This document shows positions 20,374 to 28,904 of a stretch of DNA of 64,000 nucleotides, piece after piece. The position numbers and the translations under genes were made by a program. Under the pieces are notes generated by a model, which was not told where the DNA came from, made no database searches, and saw only the letters and a program-made list of their open reading frames with translations. Source of the DNA: Micromonospora musae (GTDB lineage Bacteria; Actinomycetota; Actinomycetes; Mycobacteriales; Micromonosporaceae); assembly GCF_003626635.1 (NCBI RefSeq), contig NZ_RAZT01000017.1, positions 62,001-126,000 of the forward strand, given 5' to 3'. Within the stretch, counting starts at the first letter, position 1; each line of letters begins with the position of its first letter.

Positions 20374-20814
20374 TTAGGGCTGCTGGGCCAGGGACGGGTC
20401 GGCCCCCGGATCACCCGCCCGCTGCAACTCCTCCTCGAACATGACGAACGTCCTGCGGCGTACCCCCTCGATCAGGGCGATCTCGGTGGCAGTCGGGTAG
20501 CGGCGTTCCCGGGCCTGGGCGTCGGTGATGGCCCTGACGGTCTCGTACAGAGCGAAGATCGGGCCTTCGCCCCGGAGGTAGTACCCGCGCTCACGCTCCG
20601 TCTGCTGCACGAACTCCTCGCGCGTCAACTCCTCGATGTCGTCACCACCGACGAATAACAGCGCGCGGATGAACTCGTTCGCCGGAGTCCAACCGCCGGT
20701 CTCCTTCGAGACGCGCCACGCCGCCACGCCACCGTCCGCCGTCTCCACAAGCTTGATCGGCGACTCGTAACGGCTGAAGAATGCCGGGAGCACCAAACCT
20801 TCGGGCCGGTTCAT
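20374..20814 (-). CDS. Candidate immunity protein for the adjacent toxin
   Basis: 146-residue soluble protein, acidic, no signal peptide and no family I recognise. It reads MNRPEGLVLPAFFSRYE and has a conserved-looking helical end (FVMFEEELQRAG). Its ATG overlaps the stop of the 1473-residue toxin gene (ATGA), the arrangement expected of a toxin-immunity pair. Cognate immunity proteins are commonly small, acidic and encoded immediately after the toxin's C-terminal domain, which fits. The function is inferred from position only. Confidence 0.55.
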   Translation of the reverse strand: MNRPEGLVLPAFFSRYESPIKLVETADGGVAAWRVSKETGGWTPANEFIRALLFVGGDDIEELTREEFVQQTERERGYYLRGEGPIFALYETVRAITDAQARERRYPTATEIALIEGVRRRTFVMFEEELQRAGDPGADPSLAQQP

Positions 20815-23800
20815 CCCTCCGACACCTCGCCTCCGTCGTAACCCAACGCATGCCAGTACGCATTCTGTCCGCGCCGGAGCAGCCCGTTCCGCACCGCCCG
20901 TTCAGTCGGTGTCAACGGCCGGTCCGCCACCTCAGCAAGCGCCTCCAGGTCCCGCCTGACCTCGTAGAGCGCATGCTCCCATTCCGCCACCCCTTCCAGC
21001 GCGACGAGTTGAAGGCGTAGCTCGGCGACGTGCCCGTTCGACGTACGTAGCCTCAGCAGCACATCCCGGTAGCCGCTCAATTGCGGGCGAACGAAACGGT
21101 CCTTGATATCGAGCAACACCACGTCAGGATCTCGGGTCAGCTCGTCCAACGCGTCGTACAGGTCATCCAGCCCGTGAAACTCCACCTTCGCGGCGGCGAG
21201 ATCCGTCAGACGCGACGCGTCATTGTCGTATTCGACGAGCTTGTCCAGGAGGCGTCCGCGCTCCTTCGGCCCACGGCGCCAGCCGGGCAGCCCCCGATCG
21301 CCCGCCAGTCGTACGACCAGGTTGTTCAGCTCCGGTTGAGCTGCCGCCGCTTCGGCGTAGAGCCGTCGCAGGTAGTCGGAGAGGAACTGGCCGTCGTGGC
21401 ACCGCTCCACGTCGAAGCCGCTCTGGATGCTCGCCTGCCGCCGGGCGCGCACCCGCTGGCTCACCTCCCGGTTGCGGGGAGTGAGCATGGTCGGCCGGGG
21501 CGCCGCCGGTGTTCCCTCCGCCGTAACCGCTTCGGCGCCCCGCTCCGAGATTTCGGCGATCACGTCGCCGAGGACGTCGATCGCCTGCTGATGACTCGCC
21601 AGGTGATGCAACGTCAGCGGACGGGCGGTCAACGAGTCGAAGAGCTCCGGCGTCGCCAGGATCAGGCGCACCAGGTCGGGCCGCTCGGCCAGCTGCCGAA
21701 TCAGAGTCGCGGCGAGCAGCGGCTCGTCCGGCGGCGGTTCCCGCCAGGCCCCGTCCAGCATCGCGCGCGCCCGTGGGTCCGCGAAGAAGGTGGCCACGTC
21801 CCGGGCGGCAGCGTCGTCCAACTGCGGTACGAGCCGACGCAGCGTCGGCCCGTCCAGCGCCTCGGCCAGTTCGGGCGGCGGCACTCCGGCCCGGAGGGCG
21901 CCGGTGAGGTCCACCGCGTCGGCGAGCACCCGCTCCACCGGCGAATGCTCCGCAGTGGTCGACCCAGGCCCGGCGGCGAGGAGATGCAGCCGGTTGAGGT
22001 ACGGGTGGCCGTACCCCTCGTCGCGCTCGGCGGGCGGATATTCGGGCAGGTCTGGAAGGGCGCTGTGCCATCCCCGTCGCAGCCCGGCCATCGGCATCGG
22101 CCGGGCGTCGGGGCCGAGCACCAGAACCTCGAGGTCGACCGAGTTGTACCGGTTCGCCGTCCCGGTGTGCCGGTAGAGCGGTCGGGTGGCGATTCGGCCG
22201 GTCTGCGGATCGAGGTAGAGCACGGTGCCGTTCTGGTTGAGCGCCACGGAGATGTGGGCACCCCCGCCCTCCCACGTGTTGATCACGAACGCGTAGCTGC
22301 CGTGCCCACCGAGCAGCAACTGGTCGTGCAGGTTGTGGTACCCGCGATCGATGGCGTGCCGCCGCTGCGCCGGCGTGACGTCGTGCCTCGGCTCGCAGAG
22401 TCGTTGGAACCGCCCACCGGTGATCTGCTCGATCCGCTGCGGCCCGTGCAGCTCGCCGTCGAGCGGCCGGTTGACGTCGCCTGCCGCGTACGCGTCGAAG
22501 GTGCGCGGCGCCGACACCCGGGGGCGGGCGTGCGCCCACGTGTCGAAGAGCGAGAGCGTGCAGTCGACGCAGTTGATGCCCCGGGTGGGGTCGGCCGCCG
22601 GCCCACCGTCGTTCAGCAGCCGGAACCAGTCGCCCTGGCGCGGATCCGGGGTACGTGCGACCCGCCCGTCGGCTTCCCGGGGGACCCGACGCTCGACGTC
22701 GGTCTGGTGCAGGGCCAGCGGCGGACGCAACCCGCCCGGCCGGCCGTAGCGGCGTGACCTGTCGATCGGTGGGGGGTGGTCGTCGCCGGTCAGCGCCGAG
22801 CGATCCGCCGTCTCGACCCCGCCGGCGGCGAGCTCGCCGACGTCGTCGTTGACGCGCCGGAAGGTCTCCTCGTCGAGGCCGACCCTCGGCGACGCGACCG
22901 TCCCGGCCAGGATCTCCTCGGCGAGGTCTCGCTGCTGGTGGTACCACCTTTCCCGGTCGCGGACCTCGGCGCGGTACCGCCCGGCGGCGGCGTGCCGCCC
23001 GGCGCGGGCCAGATCGTGGCCCTCGCTGCGCAGCCAGCGGATCTCGTCGTCCGTCCGGTCGGCGTCTCGGCGCAGCTGCGCGACCCGGTCACGGCGCCGG
23101 TTCTCCTCGTGGGTGCGCCGCTGGTACTCGAAGTGGCCCCGGTACCGGCGCCGCTCGAAGGCGTCCCGGTCGGCCGCCCAGACCGCGGCGTACCACTCGG
23201 GCGTTCTCGGCCGCGGCCCATCGGCGCCCACCAGCCCCGGCGAACCGTCGGACGGCGGCCGGGGCGGCACCGGCTGAGCCGGTGGCGCATCCGACCCGCC
23301 CGCCGTCGGCCGGTCCGGACCTCCGCCGTTCGGCGGCCCGGTGGAGTTGGGTCTCGGCGGGACGGCGGGCTCGGGGGTGCGCGGATCCGGCGTCGGCGGC
23401 GGAGTGCCGGATGCCGGGGCGGCGGGTGTCGCGGGCTCGGGCGGCGTCGGTGCTACGGGGCCGGGTGTCGGGGTCCGGGTCGGCCAGACGGTCGGAGCCG
23501 CCGCCGTGGTGGCTGCGAGCGAGCCGGCCGAGGGGGGCGTCGGCTGCGTCGCCGCGGTCGGAGCGGTCGGGCTCGGGCCGGTCGGCACCGGGTCGACAAC
23601 CGGCGAGCTCGGGGGTGGTGCCCCGGTGATCGGCGGGGCGGGGGCCGCGAGCGCACTCAGCGTCGGGGTGTCGGCGATCGCCGCCGAAGTCGTCACGGTG
23701 GGGGCCGGCAGAACGGAATCCATCGGCCCGGGCGACACCGGCACGGTCACGGGTGAAGCCGGCCCGGACGACACCGGCACCGTCTCGAACGAAGCCGACG

Positions 23801-25232
23801 CGGACGACACCGGTAACGCCTCGGACGAAGCCAGACCGGGCGACACCGGCACCGTCTCGAACGAAGCCGACGCGGACGACACCGGTAACGCCTCGGACGA
23901 AGCCAGACCGGGCGACACCGGCACCGTCTCGAACGAAGCCGGCCCGGGCGACACCGGCGCGGGCGCGGACGGACCGGGCGCGGCGGGAGGGGGTACCTCG
24001 ATCGGCGCACTGGACGAGGGCAGCACGCCGGGCGAGGGCAACACGCCGGGCGCGGACGTTCCGTCGGACGGCGGGCGCGGTGCGGGCACTGGCGACTCGG
24101 GCCCACCCGGCAACTCGGCCACGCCTGGGCCGAGCGCCACGCCCAGACTCGGCGGCACGCCCAGACCAGCCGACACACCCAGACCCGGCGGCACGCCCAG
24201 CTCCGTCGAGGCCAGCGCGGCGAGCCGGCCGTCGAGCCGGGCGCGGAGCGCAGCGTCCGCCTGCGCGGTGGCCGAGCCCGTGCCGCCGGAGACCGCGGCC
24301 CGCGCGGCGTCCTCCACGGAGGTCAAACCCGCCCCGGTGGCCAGGCTCGCGGCGTTCTCCGCGATCACCTCACCGGCCATCTCCCGGGTCAGGTGCTCGC
24401 CGACACGGGCCATCGGCCCGGTCGCGTGCCGGCCCAGCCCGGCCAGCGGTGCGGCCGCGCCCCCGGCCAGGCCGCCGAGCGCCGAGGTGCCGGCGTCGGC
24501 GAGGTCCAGCCCGTCGCGCCGGCCCGTGGAGTTCTGGTACGCCTGCGTGGCGAGGCTGATCCCCGCCTCCTCGCCCGCCTCGGTGAGCCCGCCGAGCGCC
24601 GAGCGCCGGGCCAGGCCCCGCACGCCGCCCTCGGCGACCTGCCGGGCGGCCCGCTCGCCGGCCTCCTTCAGGCCGTGGCGCAGCGACTTACGGGCGAGCT
24701 GCCCGATCAGGCGCTTGAAGATCTGCTGCACGATCACCCGGCTGGCGGCGACCGCGGCGCCCGCCGCGGGCGAGGCGGCGCCGGCGGTGAGCGCGGCCGC
24801 GACCGCCAGCGACAGCAGCTCGACGACCAGGATGCCGAGCTCGATCCAGACCTCGAGCTTCGCGGCCTCGATGTCGCACCCGCACTCCTCGACCAGCCGG
24901 CCCAGGTCGGTGGAGACGGCGAGCAGCACGGGCAGCGGAGCGTCGTCGCCTTCGGCCAACCGCCGCCAGGCCGCCTCGAACGCCTCGGGGACCGCGCCGA
25001 CCGCGCCGTAGCCGCCTCGTACCTCGGCGGCGGCCTCGGCCGCGTCGGCGCGCGGGGCGGCGAGCACGGCGGCCACCGCGTACCACTGGTCGGCGAGGTC
25101 CCAGACGGCGCGTTCGTTCCCCTCCGGCCATTCGACCCCGAGCACCCAGTCGAGGGCCTCGTAGATCCAACCGGGCAGGTCCCACGGCGAGTAGTCGAGC
25201 GGGTGCGGTACCGGGCTCGGCAGCAGGCTCAT
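20811..25232 (-). CDS. Polymorphic toxin: papain-fold deamidase plus RelA/SpoT-like domain
   Basis: 1473 residues. Residues 1-100 resemble the WXG100-like/CpnT N-terminal domain (PGWIYEALDWVLGVEWPEG) used for type VII-type export. An Ala-rich helical region runs to about 340, then a Pro/Ser/Thr linker with repeats to about 650 and a charged Arg-rich segment. Near 860-1050 lies a papain-fold toxin 1 (glutamine deamidase-like) domain with candidate Cys in GINCVDCTLSL near 886, His in GGAHISVALN near 991 and Asp in LYLDPQTG near 1004. The last 200 residues match the RelA/SpoT-fold domain of phage and toxin proteins (LLDKLVEYDNDASRLTDL, IKDRFVRPQLSGYRDVL, VAELRLQL). The ATG at 25232 follows a GGAG. 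Targets are unknown. Confidence 0.85.
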   Translation of the reverse strand: MSLLPSPVPHPLDYSPWDLPGWIYEALDWVLGVEWPEGNERAVWDLADQWYAVAAVLAAPRADAAEAAAEVRGGYGAVGAVPEAFEAAWRRLAEGDDAPLPVLLAVSTDLGRLVEECGCDIEAAKLEVWIELGILVVELLSLAVAAALTAGAASPAAGAAVAASRVIVQQIFKRLIGQLARKSLRHGLKEAGERAARQVAEGGVRGLARRSALGGLTEAGEEAGISLATQAYQNSTGRRDGLDLADAGTSALGGLAGGAAAPLAGLGRHATGPMARVGEHLTREMAGEVIAENAASLATGAGLTSVEDAARAAVSGGTGSATAQADAALRARLDGRLAALASTELGVPPGLGVSAGLGVPPSLGVALGPGVAELPGGPESPVPAPRPPSDGTSAPGVLPSPGVLPSSSAPIEVPPPAAPGPSAPAPVSPGPASFETVPVSPGLASSEALPVSSASASFETVPVSPGLASSEALPVSSASASFETVPVSSGPASPVTVPVSPGPMDSVLPAPTVTTSAAIADTPTLSALAAPAPPITGAPPPSSPVVDPVPTGPSPTAPTAATQPTPPSAGSLAATTAAAPTVWPTRTPTPGPVAPTPPEPATPAAPASGTPPPTPDPRTPEPAVPPRPNSTGPPNGGGPDRPTAGGSDAPPAQPVPPRPPSDGSPGLVGADGPRPRTPEWYAAVWAADRDAFERRRYRGHFEYQRRTHEENRRRDRVAQLRRDADRTDDEIRWLRSEGHDLARAGRHAAAGRYRAEVRDRERWYHQQRDLAEEILAGTVASPRVGLDEETFRRVNDDVGELAAGGVETADRSALTGDDHPPPIDRSRRYGRPGGLRPPLALHQTDVERRVPREADGRVARTPDPRQGDWFRLLNDGGPAADPTRGINCVDCTLSLFDTWAHARPRVSAPRTFDAYAAGDVNRPLDGELHGPQRIEQITGGRFQRLCEPRHDVTPAQRRHAIDRGYHNLHDQLLLGGHGSYAFVINTWEGGGAHISVALNQNGTVLYLDPQTGRIATRPLYRHTGTANRYNSVDLEVLVLGPDARPMPMAGLRRGWHSALPDLPEYPPAERDEGYGHPYLNRLHLLAAGPGSTTAEHSPVERVLADAVDLTGALRAGVPPPELAEALDGPTLRRLVPQLDDAAARDVATFFADPRARAMLDGAWREPPPDEPLLAATLIRQLAERPDLVRLILATPELFDSLTARPLTLHHLASHQQAIDVLGDVIAEISERGAEAVTAEGTPAAPRPTMLTPRNREVSQRVRARRQASIQSGFDVERCHDGQFLSDYLRRLYAEAAAAQPELNNLVVRLAGDRGLPGWRRGPKERGRLLDKLVEYDNDASRLTDLAAAKVEFHGLDDLYDALDELTRDPDVVLLDIKDRFVRPQLSGYRDVLLRLRTSNGHVAELRLQLVALEGVAEWEHALYEVRRDLEALAEVADRPLTPTERAVRNGLLRRGQNAYWHALGYDGGEVSEG
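23770..23940. repeat. Tandem 72-bp repeat in toxin linker
   Basis: Two identical 72-bp units (23770-23841 and 23842-23913) followed by a 27-bp partial copy. Each unit splits into 27 + 9 + 27 + 9 bases and codes for a Ser/Pro/Val-rich 24-residue repeat in the toxin linker. Exact identity suggests recent slippage or unequal exchange, so copy number may vary between strains. Confidence 0.9.
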
Positions 25233-25247
25233 CGGGATGCTCCGTGG

Positions 25248-25586
25248 TCAGCGGCTGTCGACGCGGGCGAGCCGGCCCGAGGCGGTTGCATCGGTGTTCA
25301 CGTTGGCGTCGACCGAACGCACCACGTCGACGCCGAGCGCGTTGAGGTGGCGGCCGAGCCCCTCCCACGCCCGCAGCACGATCTCCTCGCACCCGCGGTA
25401 GCCGCGCTCGAAGGCCGCCCCGATGTCGTCCCGCCCCCAGGGCTGCTGCGCGCTGGTCGAGGCGATCTCACCGCCTACCTCGGCCCGCCGGGCGCTCAGC
25501 GCCTCCCCGGCGGCGCTCAGGTCCGCGCCGCCCTGCCGGGCCCGGGTGGCGTCGAGCCACAGCTGCCCGCCGCCCGCGCCGCTCAC
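25248..25586 (-). CDS. WXG100-like small secretion partner
   Basis: 112-residue, mostly helical, Cys-poor protein: a helical N-terminus (LWLDATRARQGGADLS), the central QQPWGRDDIGAAFERGY, and a second helix (VLRAWEGLGRHLNALG) before a polar tail. The size, two-helix hairpin with a Trp-containing turn, and place immediately before a CpnT-like toxin fit the ESX/WXG100 export-partner family, although the turn is PWGRD and not WxG. Starts with GTG overlapping the YbaB-like stop; 15 bp before the toxin. It probably dimerises with the toxin N-terminus. No ESX machinery gene lies in the window. Confidence 0.75.
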   Translation of the reverse strand: MSGAGGGQLWLDATRARQGGADLSAAGEALSARRAEVGGEIASTSAQQPWGRDDIGAAFERGYRGCEEIVLRAWEGLGRHLNALGVDVVRSVDANVNTDATASGRLARVDSR

Positions 25587-25996
25587 TTGCCGCCTCCCAG
25601 GACCGCGTCGGCCCGGTCGAGCAGCGCGCCGAAGTCACCCGTACGCAGGAAATCCATCGACCCGGCGCCGGCCGGAAGATAGCCGGCGACCAGTTCCCGG
25701 GTGGCCGCGTTCGCGCGGGTGCTCGCCCGGCGCACCGTCTCGGTGATCGTCCGGCTCAGCGCGGCGGCGTCCCGGTCGCCGTAGACGGCGGAGCTCAGCT
25801 CCACGGTGATCACCTCGCCACGGGCGCCGACCGTGGCGGTCACCCTTCCGTCCGCGGAACGCTCGGTCACCCGCAGGTCGGCGAGCCGCTCACGCAGTTC
25901 GTCCAGACCGGACCTGAGTCGCTGGTACTGACCGTGGATCTCGTCGAACCTGACCCGCAGTGGGTGATTCGTCGACCGGTCCGCCTCCTCCGCCAC
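25583..25996 (-). CDS. YbaB/EbfC-family protein
   Basis: 137 residues with the YbaB layout: an N-terminal coiled coil (IHGQYQRLRSGLDELRERLADLRV), a beta hairpin (RVTATVGARGEVITVELSS) and a C-terminal helix (ALSRTITETVRRASTRANAATREL). YbaB proteins bind DNA as dimers; in Actinobacteria, YbaB-like proteins commonly precede WXG100 genes of toxin cassettes, where their role is unproven. I chose the GTG at 25996 because GGGGGAGG lies before it. Its stop overlaps the next start (GTGA). Confidence 0.82.
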   Translation of the reverse strand: MAEEADRSTNHPLRVRFDEIHGQYQRLRSGLDELRERLADLRVTERSADGRVTATVGARGEVITVELSSAVYGDRDAAALSRTITETVRRASTRANAATRELVAGYLPAGAGSMDFLRTGDFGALLDRADAVLGGGK

Positions 25997-26062
25997 GCCG
26001 CCTCCCCCGTCACCGTGTGTAGGCCGCACCATACCGGGCGCGACGAATCTCGTGGGGTCCGG

Positions 26063-26068
26063 TAGTTT
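26063..26068 (+). promoter_or_regulatory. -10 box, leaderless promoter of deaminase-SUKH gene
   Basis: TAGTTT ends 7 bp before the GTG at 26076, so transcription should begin at or next to the start codon. Supports the chosen start and a leaderless mRNA. Confidence 0.5.
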
Positions 26069-26075
26069 CTGCCGG

Positions 26076-27308
26076 GTGATCGACCGTCATCAGGCCGAGC
26101 AACTCGCCGCGGTGTGGGCGCGCCGCGACTCGCAACGCCTGGGCTACGAGTGCGTGCCGACCGTCGACGAGTTCGACCTGGGGTTCGTCATATCGTCCAC
26201 TGTGTCCGTCGAGGCGCGGACGCTCCCGGGTGACCTGCCGACGACGTTCGTCGACCGGGAGACCGGCGAGGTGACGACCTGGCCCCGGGTCCCACCGAAC
26301 GTGGTCGAGGAGCTCTACCGACGTAACCGGCCGAGCGAGCCGCGGGCGCCTCGGACGGTCGATCCGGCGAGCCAACTGCTGCGGGAGATCGGGCGGCTGC
26401 CCACCCCCGGCGCGATCGCCCACCTCTCCCTCGACGGCAGGATGTTCCGGGCCCAGGGGGCCAAGGGCGACGTGGAGCTGCGGCACCATCCGCTGGTCCG
26501 GCGCTACCTCGACGAACTGCCCGTCGGTCACCTCGGTCGCGGTGGTGACCGGCACGCCGAGCTGATCGTCGTCTCCGACGTGCTGCACGAGTACGACCAC
26601 CGCCGGGCCGCCGAGGGCATCGCCCCGATGGGCATGGGCGACGCCGAGTTGCTGCTCGCCGCGGCCCGGTTCGAGGTGTTCCGGGTACGGGAGCCGGGCG
26701 ATCCGGCCGGTGGGCTCGCCGAGCGCCCCTGCGACTCGTGCCTGAACTTCCTGGTGCACTTCAACGTTCTCCGCTGGTCGGAGCTGGCCTACACGCAGGA
26801 GTGGCTGCCCGAGCGGCAGGTGCCGCACCAGCCCGGACGGTTCCCGGCGGAGGTAGCGGATTCCCTTCTGGACGGTGGCTGGGCGGACGGCCCGCTCAAC
26901 GAGGTGCTCTGCGCCGGGGCGATCCGGGAGACCCGCGAGGTGCGGGGGCAGCGACACCGGCACGAGCCGTTTCCGGCGGCGGTGGCCGCGCTGACCGCCT
27001 TCCCGGCGCTGCTCAGCCGGCGGCGCGGCCCGGGCGAGGAGGTGTGGATCAGCCGGTTCACCACCAACCCGCTACGGGGCGCGCACAGCGCCGACACCCT
27101 CGCTGACTTCGCGACGGTGCTCGGCAGCCACCTCTTCCCGTTCGGCTCGGAGCACGGCGAGAGCATCCTCGCCGTCGACCAGGAGGGCCGGGTCTTCGCG
27201 CTGGACCAGGCGGGCGAGTGGTTCCTCGGCGGCGACGTCGACGCGGCACTGACCACGCTGCTGCTCGGGCGGGCGCCGTCCCGCGTCCGGGAGGACGGCA
27301 CGTGGTGA
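26076..27308 (+). CDS. YwqJ-like deaminase fused to SUKH-3 domain
   Basis: 410 residues. The middle region resembles YwqJ-type deaminases, with the candidate zinc site HAELIVVSD near residue 160 and RPCDSCLNFL near 218, hallmarks of the cytidine deaminase-like fold (HAE and PCxxC). The C-terminal 110 residues (PFGSEHGESILAVDQEGRVF, AGEWFLGGDVDAALTTLL) match the SUKH-3 immunity domain. It is divergent from the toxin cassette. SUKH domains normally neutralise nuclease or deaminase toxins, so a deaminase and an immunity fold in one chain is odd; it may be a self-protected or multi-immunity protein. Active or inactive status is not decided by sequence alone. Confidence 0.75.
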   Translation: MIDRHQAEQLAAVWARRDSQRLGYECVPTVDEFDLGFVISSTVSVEARTLPGDLPTTFVDRETGEVTTWPRVPPNVVEELYRRNRPSEPRAPRTVDPASQLLREIGRLPTPGAIAHLSLDGRMFRAQGAKGDVELRHHPLVRRYLDELPVGHLGRGGDRHAELIVVSDVLHEYDHRRAAEGIAPMGMGDAELLLAAARFEVFRVREPGDPAGGLAERPCDSCLNFLVHFNVLRWSELAYTQEWLPERQVPHQPGRFPAEVADSLLDGGWADGPLNEVLCAGAIRETREVRGQRHRHEPFPAAVAALTAFPALLSRRRGPGEEVWISRFTTNPLRGAHSADTLADFATVLGSHLFPFGSEHGESILAVDQEGRVFALDQAGEWFLGGDVDAALTTLLLGRAPSRVREDGTW

Positions 27309-27346
27309 GCGACCGGCCGGTCGCGCTCCCGCGTCGGCGTTGAGCC

Positions 27347-28786
27347 CTAGAGGCGGACGCCGGTGAGCACGAGCACGCGGGGTTCGGTGTAGTCCTCCAT
27401 GGCGCTGCTCAGGCCTTCCCGCCCGACGCCACTGCCCTTGACCCCGCCGTACGGCATCTGGTCGGCGCGGTACGACGGTACGTCTCCGACGATCACCCCG
27501 CCGACCTCCAGCACCCGGGCGGCGAGGAAGGCGGTGCGTACGTCGTGGGTGAAGACGCCCGCCTGCAATCCGTACGCCGAGTCGTTGACGGCGGCGAAGG
27601 CGGCCTCGTCGTCGGGCACGCGGCTGACGACCAGCACCGGCCCGAAGACCTCCTCGGCGTTGACCTTGGCGGCCGTGGGCACCCCGGAGAGCACGGTCGG
27701 CGGATGGTTGGCGCCCTCGCGCCGGCCGCCGATCTCGATGGTGGCGCCGGCGGCGACCGCCTCGTCGACCCACGCCTCGACCCGGCGTGCGGCGTCGACG
27801 GAGATCAGCGGCCCGACGTCGGTCCGTTCGTCGGTCGGGTCTCCGGTGCGCAGCTCCTGCACGGCGGCGACCAACCGGGGCAGGAAGCCGTCGTAGATCC
27901 ATTCGTGCACGTAGACCCGCTGGACGGCGATGCAGGACTGACCGGCCTGGTAGTTCGAGAAGGTGGCGATGCGCTGCGCGGCGAAGGTCAGGTCCTCGTC
28001 GGCGGCCCAGTCCGCGCAGATGACGGCCGCCGCGTTGCCGCCCAGCTCCAGCGTCACGTGCTTCTCGGGTACCACTCGGCGGATGGCGGCACCGACCGGG
28101 CCGGACCCGGTGAACGACACGACCGGCAGGCGCGGGTCGGCGACCAGCTCGGCGGCGCGCTCGTTGGGCAGCGGCAGCACGGAGAACATTCCGGCGGGTA
28201 GGTCGGTCTCGGCGAGCAGGTCGCCGAGGAGCAGCGCGGTGAGCGGGGTGGCCGGCGCCGGCTTGACCACGATCGGCGCGCCGACCGCGACGGCGGGGGC
28301 CACCTTGTGCGCGACCAGGTTGAGCGGGAAGTTGAACGGGGTGATGCCGAGCACGGGGCCGCGGGGCACCCGGCGGACGAGCGCGATCCGACCGGTGGCG
28401 GCCGGGTCGGTGTCGAGGCGTTGCAGGTCGCCGGAGAAGCGCCGGGCCTCCTCGGCGGCCCAGCGGAAGGTGGCGACGGCGCGTCCCACCTCGGCCCGGG
28501 CCCACTTCAGCGGTTTGCCGTTCTCGGCGGTGACGAGCCGGGCGATCTCGTCGGCACGTTCGGCGAGCCGACGGGAGACGTGGTCGAGCGCGCCCGCGCG
28601 GACGTGCGCGGGCAGTGCCGCGGCCTCCGTCGTCACCTTCGCCGCGGCCGCGATCGCCGCTTCGACCTGGTCGGGCGTGGCCACGGTGGTACGTCCCACG
28701 ACCCGCCCGTCGTACGGGTGGTGGATGGTCAGCTCGCCCTCGCCGTGGGCGGGACGGCCGGCGACGTAGAAGGCCCTCGACTCCAC
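27347..28786 (-). CDS. NAD(P)-dependent aldehyde dehydrogenase
   Basis: 479-residue ALDH-superfamily enzyme oxidising an aldehyde to an acid. The NAD-binding VLGITPFNFPLNLVAHKV, VSFTGSGPVGAAI, the general base Glu in VTLELGGNAA and the catalytic Cys in YQAGQSCIAVQR are present, with the conserved EVFGPVLVVSRV near the end. ATG/GTG choice at 28786 (MESRAFYVAGRP) follows typical length. It faces the GntR-ABC operon divergently across 118 bp. Substrate cannot be told: sequence features recall lactaldehyde or glyceraldehyde-3-P type members. It is unrelated at sequence level to the ALDH at 39.5 kb. Confidence 0.93.
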   Translation of the reverse strand: MESRAFYVAGRPAHGEGELTIHHPYDGRVVGRTTVATPDQVEAAIAAAAKVTTEAAALPAHVRAGALDHVSRRLAERADEIARLVTAENGKPLKWARAEVGRAVATFRWAAEEARRFSGDLQRLDTDPAATGRIALVRRVPRGPVLGITPFNFPLNLVAHKVAPAVAVGAPIVVKPAPATPLTALLLGDLLAETDLPAGMFSVLPLPNERAAELVADPRLPVVSFTGSGPVGAAIRRVVPEKHVTLELGGNAAAVICADWAADEDLTFAAQRIATFSNYQAGQSCIAVQRVYVHEWIYDGFLPRLVAAVQELRTGDPTDERTDVGPLISVDAARRVEAWVDEAVAAGATIEIGGRREGANHPPTVLSGVPTAAKVNAEEVFGPVLVVSRVPDDEAAFAAVNDSAYGLQAGVFTHDVRTAFLAARVLEVGGVIVGDVPSYRADQMPYGGVKGSGVGREGLSSAMEDYTEPRVLVLTGVRL

Positions 28787-28865
28787 GTTCGAAGCCTAGG
28801 CGACCCCGGTCGGGCGCGGCGAGGTCGCGTCGCGGCTTCGGGGCACCACGGAACCCACTCCTGTC

Positions 28866-28891
28866 CTATAGTCCTACTGTCGTAGTACAAC
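28866..28891 (+). promoter_or_regulatory. Promoter with GntR/YtrA-type operator
   Basis: TATAGT at 28866-28871 is a strong -10 candidate. It runs into an inverted repeat at 28871-28891 with TACT and AGTA cores separated by five bases and further matching ends (six of eight positions per arm). YtrA-type GntR proteins bind their own promoter; this palindrome covers the likely start site, so autorepression of the GntR-ABC operon is expected. Confidence 0.6.
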
Positions 28892-28904
28892 AGAGAGGGC
28901 TCAG

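Noticed and set aside
23341..25011. 556-residue plus-strand Gly/Thr-rich frame opposite the toxin
   Set aside because: Arises from the repeat-rich antisense strand of the toxin linker; the toxin frame is continuous and has domains at both ends.
27347..28786. F420-pathway lactaldehyde dehydrogenase (CofA)
   Set aside because: The general ALDH motifs cannot separate CofA from other members and the F420 genes are 20 kb away.
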